64,000 nucleotides of DNA from positions 806,001-870,000 of the forward strand of contig CAJQUW010001636.1 of assembly GCA_907163375.1 (NCBI GenBank), in the 5' to 3' direction. A program made the translations under genes and the position numbers. This DNA comes from Prostheceraeus crozeri (lineage: Eukaryota > Platyhelminthes > Polycladida > Euryleptidae). The notes beneath the pieces were generated by a model that had not been told where the DNA came from, ran no database searches, and saw only the letters and a list, made by a program, of their open reading frames with translations. Shown here piece after piece: positions 54,690 to 64,000 of this stretch (its first letter is position 1; each line of letters opens with the position of its first letter).

Positions 54690-55319
54690 GGGTGGTCCCG
54701 CGCGTCTCTGTGAGAATTAACCCATAGGTTTGTTAAAGTTCTGAGCAAAAATTCTGGACGCCTGAGACGCGCCGCGTCCGGTGGGAATGGACCTTTAGTC
54801 ATATCACCAAAAAAGTCAAATTACCATTTAATTGCACAAAAAAAAGATTCCATGATTTGTTACAGGCCTATTCGCTCTTCAATGCTCACATGAATTGTAG
54901 AAAGTAAATTATCACTCCTTAATATCAAACAAATTAGTTGAGCACTATACAGTGATACATTTATATGTAAAGTCATGCTATATAATGCGACCACTATATA
55001 TGCACATGCGGTACAGCAGCCCTTTTGTGCACTTAAAAGTACGGAATAAAAGAATATTGAGCCTACTACTGGCTTTTAAAATTATTGGTGACCCGCGAGC
55101 CTTTTCGCGGGCCACTCTTTGTGGCCCGCTATCCCAACTTGGTTGTTCACCACTGCACAGTAGGATGTTATCGGATAAACTGAAGTGACATATGCATTGT
55201 CACACATACAACGTAATTACTGCATACATTACGCATAAATTACTAGCATACCTAAGTATGTAATTATAGTTATTATCAGTTAAATTATACCTAATTATAC
55301 CTAAGAGGGTGATTGTAAG

Positions 55320-55916
55320 AGAAAAAGGAAAAACAAGAAAAATAAAAACAAAAATAGTAATACTGATAAGAGTACACTTAAAGTACCATACATTAGCGAC
55401 AAATGCAATAACTTAATAAAGAAAGCCATTAAGAAGTATGACTTGCCAATTAAAATTGCTAACGACTATGGAAAACAGTCAGCTAAGTATCTTAATAACA
55501 AAAAATATAGAAACAATTGTAACTGTGACATTTGTTTGCATTTAATTAAATACTCCTGCAATGATAAGTTTGTAGTTTACAAGTACACTTGTCAACGCTG
55601 CAATGAATTTTATGTTGGTAAAACCGCTCGTAAGTTTATAACTAGGCACAACGAACACAAAAGAGCCATTAAGAATAAATCAATTAGCAGTGCCTTGTAT
55701 GAGCATATTAGAAATAAGCACAACGACATAGGCGACATCGGGGATTTTCAGGTCGGTTTCATTGCTAAACTCGATAACACTCGCGACACAACATTTACCG
55801 AATCAAAAGCAATCACACAGCTTCAGCCGAAAATCAATAGAAAACATGAACTACCGCAGTACAGTCTGTCTTCACACTTCAATCACCTCACACTTGACGC
55901 ACAACACACTTCTTAA
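55320..55916 (+). pseudogene. Penelope-like GIY-YIG endonuclease, 5'-truncated
   Basis: An open frame with a Lys/Asn-rich linker, then NCDICLHLIKYSC, YKYTCQRCNEFYVGKTARKF and HNEHKRAI, ending TQLQPKINRKH. This is the endonuclease domain of a Penelope-like element from a different family than the one at 49-51 kb. No RT is seen upstream, so it is a 5'-truncated copy. It is the most intact of the three GIY-YIG pieces. Confidence 0.8.
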
Positions 55917-58749
55917 TATCTCTAGCTCTAACTTAACTCAATTAAAGAATGGTTGAGAAGAGCAACACAAATCTCTGTCCTTGGCTTGCTAGAGAGGTGA
56001 ATTTGCAGGTTTAGAATGCTCCAAGAAATCAAGCTGCTGCCGGCAAATGCATGTTCGAATATTGCGATACAAACAAAAGATCTAGTAAATTGACGGAGAG
56101 CATGTTATTGACATTGCAGGTGCTTTATTTCACATAACAAAGCAGCTTTCAAGGTTGCCAACGCATTTAATATGGTGATCAATTTAAATGAAACAATGCA
56201 AAACATTAAAGCAAAAAAGCAAGAAGTTTTTTAAACCACACCTATGATGCTGCCGTGCTGATCTGAGATACAGTGCATCGCAAATGTATAATGCACAATT
56301 ATCAAATTATGGAACGCCTGAGGTGCCATTCTATCAATAGAATGCTGCTAAGAAATGATAATGAAAATTCATAAGATCATTAGACCTTTCAGCTCTTTTG
56401 GTCCAATTGCCCTTCTTGACGTTAACACAGGGCCGCAAAATTAAAAATGTTTGTATCATTAGCACATGATCTACATTGTGAATGCGCATGATCACACGGG
56501 AATGCGCAAGTAAAGCGAGAACAACAAATCACATCGGTCAGTTTTCACTATTTTATTTTCAATTTTTGTTTTCATAATCGTATCCAGCGATGTTTGCATG
56601 AGCAGGATGACTGTTTCTGGTGTCATTGATGTTGAGGAGCTGTGACTGCAGGTTCCTAAATTCTACTTTGCTCATGGTTAGACTTGAACATTTGACATTC
56701 CCAGCGCTAATCGGTTCTTATGGGTTAACTCCCCCACCGCCCCGTTTTCAAATGTCTAAAATCCATAGAAATGAATCAATCGTCACAAAAATTTTAGTAC
56801 ACGTAAGTGAGGATATTCTTTACCCACATACCAAAATTTGTGCAAATCAGTTTTTGAATTAGGGACGATAACTTGAAGTGCAGCTATGTCTGCAGCTTGA
56901 TCTGACTTCTTCTGAGTTTTGACCTCATCGTCTGAGCAGAAGGCACTTGAGGTCGACAAAGTCATTTCCCGACAACTCGTGAAATGATGATGATCACCAG
57001 TACACATCCCCTACATTAACATTTTTAACTTAAAGAAGGTGTGGCAAGGTAGTGGTCGCGGGAAGATTTCAAATAGCAGTGGATGAGATGAAGGGGGAGA
57101 GCAATGCACACACGATTAACAATGATGCGTCGAACAGACGAAGTCAGATCGAGCTGCTGACATCGCTACGCTTCACGTTATCGTCTCTAATGCAGAAAGT
57201 ACTTGTCCAATCTGCATAAAATTGTGTATATGGGTAGAAAATATGCATAAGTACGTCTCCTTAAAGTTTGGTGACGATTGATTCATATAGGCAGATTTTA
57301 GACAAATTTGAAAACCTAGGGGGAGATAACCCATAAGTATCCGCTAATCCATGTCATTAGCCACTGTGACATCGGATCACTGTATGGAGATGAACAATAT
57401 TGAATAGATGTCATATAAGTTGCAGACGTCTTGCACTTCGCCTCAATATGACATTTGCTAAAGTGCTCAGTGAAACCTAGCCGCTAATGTGTTAACCGAA
57501 ATCGACCGACTTATTAAAAAAAAGACGCATTTGGTATCCTTGAATCCTTCAGAGATATTTTTGTTTCTTTAATGCAATTTGAGGTAAATGAGTTATCAAA
57601 AATGTAATGCTGCTGATGCATTATTCTATTTATCATGCAATGCATAAATTGCGAAACGCCTCAAATAACAACTGTAGTGTTATTTTTGATGTACGAGTAC
57701 ATGTAGGCTATAGACATTACAATTTCGTTTCTGTAATATCATGAAAGGCGATCAGTAATATCAGTGAAAAGCGATCGTGTTTAGTTTTTAGTATACACCT
57801 GCAATGAGCCCAGAGATAGCAATGCACGCTGTGCAACCGAAAATTAGCAAATGACAGTACACTTGAATCATCGTCGATCGATTTCGTATCGATTATTGAT
57901 ACATCATCGGGGCATCAAGTTACAAATTAGCTAAATGAAGCTGATATACAAATTAAAATGATCTAATGAAAGCGATGATGGCAGCAGACTTTTACCTGAA
58001 GAGGGGAGACAGTCTCCTTCGGTATTTCAGATATTTTAAAAAGTCAGAAGCTTCATCTCCATTTTTGAATATGACAGAAACTAAACATTATCCACGCAAC
58101 GACAATAATACAGAGGAGCACAATATGATATGTTCTCTATCATATTCATGGCAAACATGGCAACAGTAGGAGCCAATTTGTAGCCCATAACATCAAGTGA
58201 TCACCGAACCGAGAGTTCAATGCTTGTTCATGTGGGGACTAAAGACCACAGAATTGAGTTGTTTGACTTTTTCAGTTTACAATGGACTGTAGGGACACCG
58301 ACTAGGGAACGAACAGTCTAAATCTATGTGCTAAAGACACTTCAAGTTACTGGCTGGCACATATGCATGTGCAGGTACATGTACATGCATGTGCTTTCTT
58401 TAATCTTCTGATTAGTTCAAGATTTTCAGAAATGTCAACAAGATTTAAAGATGATGATAAATATGAGAGTTAATTCTTTAATAATTCAGATTCAATATGT
58501 ATAAATATATATAAATATGTTCAAATGCTGTTATTCCAGTGTTGAAAGAAGAACCATTTGAATCAGTCATTTCTATGGGATGACCATAATGACCATATTT
58601 GTTTTGTCAGGCCTTTTTGCTAAGCTCTTTAAGCTTTTTATTAACTAAGACCGAACTGAAATAGCGATTTTCTAATAAAAAACCGTTCAAATCGACCGAC
58701 CTCTAAACTTTGATAACCGCTGAGCACTAATTCACTATTTTTCTTTCAG
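55917..58749 (+). other. Intron, no recognised gene
   Basis: No exon, element end or conserved open frame is recognised. A short TACATG/CATGTA-rich patch lies at 58360-58400. Confidence 0.45.
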
Positions 58750-59134
58750 ATCTTGGGTTGCGATATCAGCCGCGATATTTATTACCGGAATTATCATATC
58801 AGCGATATCATATATCAGTCCACTCTCCCTGTGGAACTTACATTCCAGTGGAAGAGTAAGCGATGAGATTTCTCCCATTGAAAATCTTTGGTCTACATTT
58901 GGAGCACTTATGCAACAAGGCCACGAATTCTATCCGTACGCTGTATCTGCACGTGTTGTTATAGTCTTTTGGTGGTATTTTACGGTGGTAATTAATTCAA
59001 GTTACACGGCAGATTTGGTTGCTGCTTTGACAATAAACATTGTTCAGCCACCAATCAGCCAGCTCGAGGATATCCCAAATTCTGATGTGCACGTTTACGT
59101 TCGCAATGATGGAATAGCAGAAAAATATTTTAAG
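58750..59134 (+). CDS. iGluR exon (M1, pore loop M2, M3 and start of S2)
   Basis: Acceptor TTTTTCTTTCAG, donor TTTAAG|GTAATC, 385 bases. The first base completes the codon left open at 42134. It encodes membrane helix M1 (WVAISAAIFITGIIISAISY), pore loop M2 (ENLWSTFGALMQQG) and M3 (VVIVFWWYFTVVINSSYTAD then LVAALTI). The SSYTADLVAALT box is the glutamate-receptor gating signature (usual form SYTANLAAFLT, changed here at three positions). Gln occupies the position of the Q/R editing site. The exon then enters S2 (PPISQLEDIP). This is a cation channel of the plasma membrane. The remaining S2 and M4 exons are not found by 64 kb. Confidence 0.93.
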
Positions 59135-61150
59135 GTAATCCCCATATTCTCATTACTAGAGAGAATTATGATTATCTGTAACAGACAATTGGGCCTTAAG
59201 TTCGCATCGTAGTCATGCAACTGCATTAATCACTAATAAGTTCAGATGCGTCATAATATCAGCTTTAATGCTAATCAATTTGTTATTTATATTTGAATCC
59301 CATACTTCTACGTATTTCTGCTCCGTACAAAAGTTTGCCCTGTCAAGCAAAAAGGTCCGTTTGTTTGACAAGGTCTGCGGAGTCTCACTACATGCAGACC
59401 TTACTGCCTGCACAGAAAAATCGCATAAAATTTTGGTCCATATGATTTTCTTAAGTCGAAATTTCCGTTTCCTATCTTTTCTTAGTTTAATGCTGTAGTA
59501 CCAGTCGCTTCTGATGCACACACAAGTACGTATATGCAGCAATATGGGGCGACTCATGTTCTTGCAGCAATGTGGGATCCAGGTGTTTGAATGAACGAGT
59601 TTCAATCGCAGATAGCTTTGCAGCCCGCATGATCCTTCCGTGACGATTTCTGAGAAATTGTGTAGTTGAATCTGTGGCTACTATTAAATCCGTATCTGGA
59701 AGCATACTTAAACAAGCAGCACGCTTGCAATATTCATACAACGTCAGGTTCAAGTTGTTTTCGTAGAAAAACATGAAATTCCTTCCGCTGAAGACTGAAA
59801 ACTATTCTTGAGGACAATATCATGATCCCTATAATACATTTTGATCGAAAGATTGCGCACAAGGTGCATTTATTGATATTTCTGTCTTTATAGAATAGAG
59901 CGCGCCCCACTTTCCGCAATGAGCCCCATTTTGTATGATCGAGGATGTAGCGAATCTCATGTTGCAGCAGATACATGAACACACACACACACATACGGAT
60001 CTCTTTCCATTCTTTTGTTCTATCTTTCTCCTCGAATTAAATAATTTATGATAACACACTGACACAGTGACAGGTGCATCGCATTCAAGCTGCAGTGTGC
60101 CATCATTTCTCTCCCTGGGCTCACTCGAAATGTCATGGTACTTAGAGTTTTTAAGTGGTTTGCACCGCATAAAATTATAGAGACAACTCGCTCTGTCGCT
60201 TAAGTAATCTCATTCTCTATTACATTCTCTCATGGGAAACGAATACAACTTTCAAATTCATTTTGAGATGACGAGAATTCTTTTATCATGTGCACATAAC
60301 AGAAAGAGTATTAACAAAAAGAATGCATTTCTTGAAGTTCATTGACTTGAGACATCTAGCACAAGCTAGATTTGCACTCATTTTTATTGTCAAATATTTT
60401 CACTAAGCATCTCCAAGGAAATATCAAATCGATCTGAGTATCAATACACATTTATAAACTCCAAACCATTTGAACCTATTTTTTCATCTCATACTCATTA
60501 CCGCATTGATTATGCGGCAATGACTCACTGCATGACGCGCAAATATTGTAGTCTGATAACATGCTAATTAAATAGGTTCAAAGAGGTTGAGCTACGTGTA
60601 TCTATGATTGGAACCAAGAAGTCGTAAACAAGGCAATACAACACTCTGCTGGTCTCGCTGCAGTGACGGATACCATTGAGCTTCTGCACAGACGTTCATA
60701 ACAATCTACAATTGTTGCACACTGACTTTGCATATGCTGCTATAGTGTCGCTTCAAAGCAAAAATTTTCACAAATACAAATTTATAACTAGGGATTCCAA
60801 AATCCCGTAAAATCTCAATCCCGGAATCCTAAGATATAGAATCCCGGAATCCTAAGATATAGAATCCCGGAACATATATATAATAGATATACCGGTATAA
60901 TATAAAATACCGTATATGCATAATATTAAAATAATAATGAATAGATAAATAATAAATAAAGTAATATAATAATGTTAGATATATATATATAAATATATAT
61001 GTATAGATATATGATATCTATAGGGACCCTCACGCCGACTATTCGAAATGATCAAAAAGACAGTTTCTGTCGAAGACCGGTTTCGCTTATTGAAAATAGC
61101 TTTATCAGTTCCACACTGGACAAAATGAAAGTCAAAAGTGAACGTGACAC
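59135..61150 (+). other. Intron or downstream sequence, no recognised gene
   Basis: Open frames on the reverse strand at 59213-60170 overlap one another and lack family resemblance. A TA-rich microsatellite zone with repeated AATCCCGGAA motifs lies at about 60800-61020. Confidence 0.45.
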
Positions 61151-61162
61151 AAAGTTGTAAAG

Positions 61163-62160
61163 TCAGACATCAGTTCTCAGCAAAGTGCGCAAATTCGATT
61201 GATTTGTCAAAGCACCAGTGACCTGCACATTAGACAATTCTTTCTGACAATAGCGCAGGACACGCTTACTGCAATTGCTGTGTGGCACAATGAAACGCAA
61301 CTTATTACATTTATTCATTTCTTGATTCAAGCCATTTGGGGTAAGAGCACAAATCCGTTTAATCCACATGTTCTCTTTCAGTAACCTTTTCTCAGGGTTC
61401 GGACAATGTTCAACACCAAAGTAAGAAAAATGAGAAAGATTACAAAGAGAATTAAAATGCTTTGCAACAGACGTATCATGACATTGCTTGATATTCGCTA
61501 AGTGTTCAGAAATACGTTTACGCAAAACATCTAGAGGTTTGTCCAACATAGGTTACTTTACAATTTTTACAAATTATTACATAGATGATGTTAAAATCTG
61601 TACATTCGATCTTATGCACAATGGGAAATGGAGTGTTAAAAATATTTACAACATAATTACATGAGAGACTGTATGTACATATATTGCAATTACACGGCAA
61701 AAAGCCTGTGTTCCAAGAGGTAGGAGTCTGTTTCGTAAGAGAAAAAATGGTACGAACAGCAGATTGTATGGCACTCCTGCTATAACCTTGATCGGGCCAA
61801 ACTTTTTGTACAGTTTTCTTGGTATCTTTGAAATCCTGGTAAGTAGAGCTATGAGAAGCCCATCTATACACGTGACCGTGAACAACACTTTTAAAAACGT
61901 GACTCGGATGATAAGAATTGCTACTCAGCAAGCAATGTCTGTCCAAACTTTTAAAAGCAATACGAGACAGCAGCATATTATGACATTTATATAACTCTAA
62001 ATCCAAAAAACGAAGCTTTTCAAAATCATGATGTAAGGTTACCTTAATACAGAGATGAAAGATGTCGTTGAAGTTAGCACCAACTTCAACACCAACTTTT
62101 TGAATAGAGTTTGTACAGAATAGAAAACAACATGCATAGGTGATGCAGGAAAACCACACT
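61163..62160 (-). pseudogene. Penelope-like element fragment, third family
   Basis: The reverse strand encodes an RT thumb (LRFLDLELYKCHNMLLSRI; SSNSYHPSHVFKSVVHGHVY), a Cys-containing linker, then a GIY-YIG endonuclease (IYVIICKNCKVTYVGQTSR). After a frame change near 61540 it continues RISEHLANIKQCHD and ends near RICALTPNGLNQE. The RT palm is missing. The 5' end of this fragment lies inside the palindrome at 62141-62370, which suggests that palindrome belongs to the element's terminal structure. Confidence 0.82.
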
Positions 62161-62370
62161 TTATAATAAGAATGTTTATTATCGACGCGTTTCGGTCGAC
62201 AGCACTGCGACCATTATCAAGACAAACTGGATGTGAAACATGATTTTATTGACACTGTAACATGCAATCATGTTTCACATCCAGTTTGTCTTGATAATGG
62301 TCGCAGTGCTGTCGACCGAAACGCGTCGATGATAAACATTCTTATTATAAAGTGTGGTTTTCCTGCATCA
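62141..62370. repeat. Near-perfect palindrome, 105-bp arms, with a hammerhead-like motif
   Basis: Arms 62141-62245 and 62266-62370 are inverse copies with one mismatch noticed and a 20-bp spacer. Each arm contains, in one orientation, TTGATAATGGTC ... GACCGAAACGCGTC (62291-62327 on the + strand). This resembles a hammerhead ribozyme core (a CUGAUGA-like box, a GGUC/GACC stem, GAAAC, then GCGUC). Hammerhead motifs are known in Penelope-like elements. The core here deviates from consensus, so activity is doubtful. Confidence 0.75.
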
Positions 62371-62693
62371 TTTACCAGAAAAAGCTATTTTTTCATTCTA
62401 ATCATCACATGCATAGGTGACACTGATGACGCAGAGTTTGAACAGACAAAAACTTTTCCAAAATTCGAACTCCTTCACCTTCAAAATTCAAATTGAAATT
62501 CGAAAAATTGGTGCAAATATTGGTGCTACCTAGTTAGCGAGTTTGTACAGCAATCCGATGGAAAAATTTAGATACAAGAACAAAAAACTGAACTTCCAGC
62601 ACTTTCCCTACACGAACAACCGCTAAAAACCTCAAAAAACCGATTTTTTTAAAAAAATCAAAATATTTTCTAGAAAACTTCTTGGAATGAATT

Positions 62694-63215
62694 ACATGGA
62701 AAATGAGTTTGTACAGTTCTCTAACCGGTGGAAGAGTGTTCTACTGATCGAGTCTGAGTTTGAACACACACTTCTCCGACACTCCAGCACTCCTACGACC
62801 GGTAAATACCGGTTATTATACAGTAGCTACAAGAATACTGCCCATTTATGAACAAATCAATTGGTGCTACATGGAAAATGAGTTTGTACAGTGCTCTAAC
62901 CGGTGGAAGAGTGTTCTACTGTCGAGTCTGAGTTTGAACACACACTTCTCCGACACTCCAGCACTCCTACGACCGGTAAATACCGGTTATTGTACAGTAA
63001 CTACAAGAATACTGCCCGTTTATGAACAAATCAATTGGTGCTACATGGAAAATGAGTTTGTACAGTGCTCTAACCGGTGGAAGAGTGTTCTACTGATCGA
63101 GTCTGAGTTTGAACACACACTTCTCCGACACTCCAGCACTCCTACGACCGGTAAATACCGGTTATTGTACAGTAATACAAGTTACTGTATTACTGAATAC
63201 TGCCCATTTATGAAC
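62694..63215. repeat. Minisatellite, three ~175-bp tandem repeats
   Basis: Copies start at 62694, 62869 and 63043 (ACATGGAAAATGAG), with periods of 175 and 174 bp and very few differences. Each holds GACCGGTAAATACCGG, itself a small palindrome. An open frame across it (62760-63224) is a by-product of the repeat and not a gene. Confidence 0.9.
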
Positions 63216-64000
63216 ATAGAGTGATAAGTTTCTCTAAGTTGGTCGTGAAAGTAAGCGACCTCAAAGTCTCTTTTGCCTGGGGATTGGGGTAATTGCGACA
63301 TGGTCTGTTGTTATTGCGACTAAGTACGTTTTCATATTGTGTTGCGAATCAAATTCTGATGATAGGTTGTAAATGTAGTATGAAATGACGGTGATGTATT
63401 CCGCTCCTATCCTGGTAATAGAACAACTGATCTTTACAAGAAAATCCTAGCCTTGAATCGCTACCTAGAATGGACATTTTCACATATAGAAGTGGATCTT
63501 GGTCTATTTGTGATTGTAGAATTGATGTAGTTCATTGTTTCGATAGATTTATGTTTATATGAGATAAAAATGCGAAGTGTTTATAGGGTGTATATAATAA
63601 GCGCATTTTGAAGCTGAATATGCCTACTTTTAAATAGGATACATGTATGAAATGCTACAACTGATCTGCGTTCAAAAACAGAATTAGCCTATGTATTTTA
63701 GAAATATGCGAGCGTATTGGAGAAAAGAATATTAGAATTAGGCCCTAAATATCGTAAAGATTTCTCGTTCTTTCTGGGCGTAGATCCTTTCGTTTCATTG
63801 TCTTGAAATTGCATCTAGCTGTTGTTAATCGAACGAAATCGATGAACTCGAAACAAGCTTGGATCTTGAGCATTGCACCCCATTGTCGTTTTAGACATCT
63901 ATGCAGAGCTGGAAAAGTCGGATCGGAATTAATTCCATTTTTCGTCGGAATTGGAATCGACGATATTTAAATCTACTGGAATTGGAATTGACCTTGAAAA
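63216..64000 (+). other. No recognised feature
   Basis: Ordinary AT-rich sequence. The final 100 bases contain several GGAATTG repeats without further structure. Confidence 0.45.

Larger units (their letters stand above)
48183..54796. repeat. Inverted repeat pair ~6.6 kb apart, with a nested second pair
   Basis: 48183-48300 and 54690-54796 are inverse copies (left AAGGTTCATTCACACCGGAC; right GTCCGGTGGGAATGGACCTT), differing at scattered bases. Inside, 48323-48480 and about 51345-51565 form another inverse pair (CACACAGAATACGGC against GCCGTATTCTGTGTG). These could be two nested DNA transposons or pairs of MITEs. The interior holds retroelement pieces rather than a recognisable transposase. 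Confidence 0.6.

Noticed and set aside
59213-60170. Overlapping reverse-strand open frames after the last receptor exon
   Set aside because: They overlap each other in different frames, lack domains, and cross a CA-repeat. No support for a gene.
62760-63224. 154-codon open frame over the minisatellite
   Set aside because: It consists entirely of the tandem repeat; openness is explained by the repeat period of 174-175 bp and copy identity.

Overview
The window is AT-rich, intron-rich animal DNA, most likely from an invertebrate; I cannot name the species. Its backbone is one long host gene on the + strand, an ionotropic glutamate receptor (iGluR). Eleven exons between about 1.4 and 59.1 kb can be chained, and every intron phase agrees. 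They cover part of the amino-terminal domain, the first ligand-binding half, the first membrane helix, the pore loop and the third membrane helix. The 5' start and the rest of the second ligand-binding half with the last helix are not seen.

The intron after the exon at 7999-8130 holds a complete Maverick/Polinton (adintovirus-like) element, 8470-25260, 16,791 bp. It starts AGTAGT, ends ACTACT, has near-identical terminal inverted repeats of about 500 bp, and is flanked by a perfect 6-bp target duplication AACCAA. Its genes in order are: two conserved Polinton proteins of unknown function, minor capsid (penton) protein, packaging ATPase, two small ORFs (one very basic), protein-primed DNA polymerase B, a reverse-strand acidic protein with possible sliding-clamp resemblance, a coiled-coil protein with a phage-tail-fibre-like N-terminal motif, a virion-core/membrane-active protein, major capsid protein, a second membrane-active protein, a parvovirus-type phospholipase A2 fused in frame to a DDE integrase, and on the reverse strand an adenovirus-type protease and an accessory gene. 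The ATPase, fibre, core protein, major capsid and probably the accessory gene carry stops or frameshifts, so this copy is decayed. Polymerase, penton, protease and PLA2-integrase still read open.

The most unusual features of the element are: (1) a family of GC-rich micro-hairpins with 3-nt loops scattered through it, inserted inside at least four genes and located exactly at the PLA2-integrase junction and at the shared 3' end of integrase and protease; (2) the PLA2-integrase fusion; (3) the fibre-like protein; (4) a 16-bp-stem hairpin close to both termini; (5) a shared A/T-rich start-codon motif; (6) a degenerate partial copy of the first gene inside the right repeat.

The remaining introns hold smaller mobile DNA: two nearly identical Tc1-like elements (30.1-31.7 and 32.5-34.0 kb), foldback elements (0.3-1.2 and 26.3-27.0 kb), two hAT-like elements with 8-bp duplications (35.9-36.7 and 39.6-40.3 kb), a nest of inverted repeats with LINE and Penelope-like fragments (48.2-54.8 kb), further Penelope-like fragments (55.3-55.9 and 61.2-62.2 kb), a 105-bp-arm palindrome with a hammerhead-like motif (62.1-62.4 kb) and a 175-bp minisatellite (62.7-63.2 kb). 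Long stretches between these hold nothing I can recognise.
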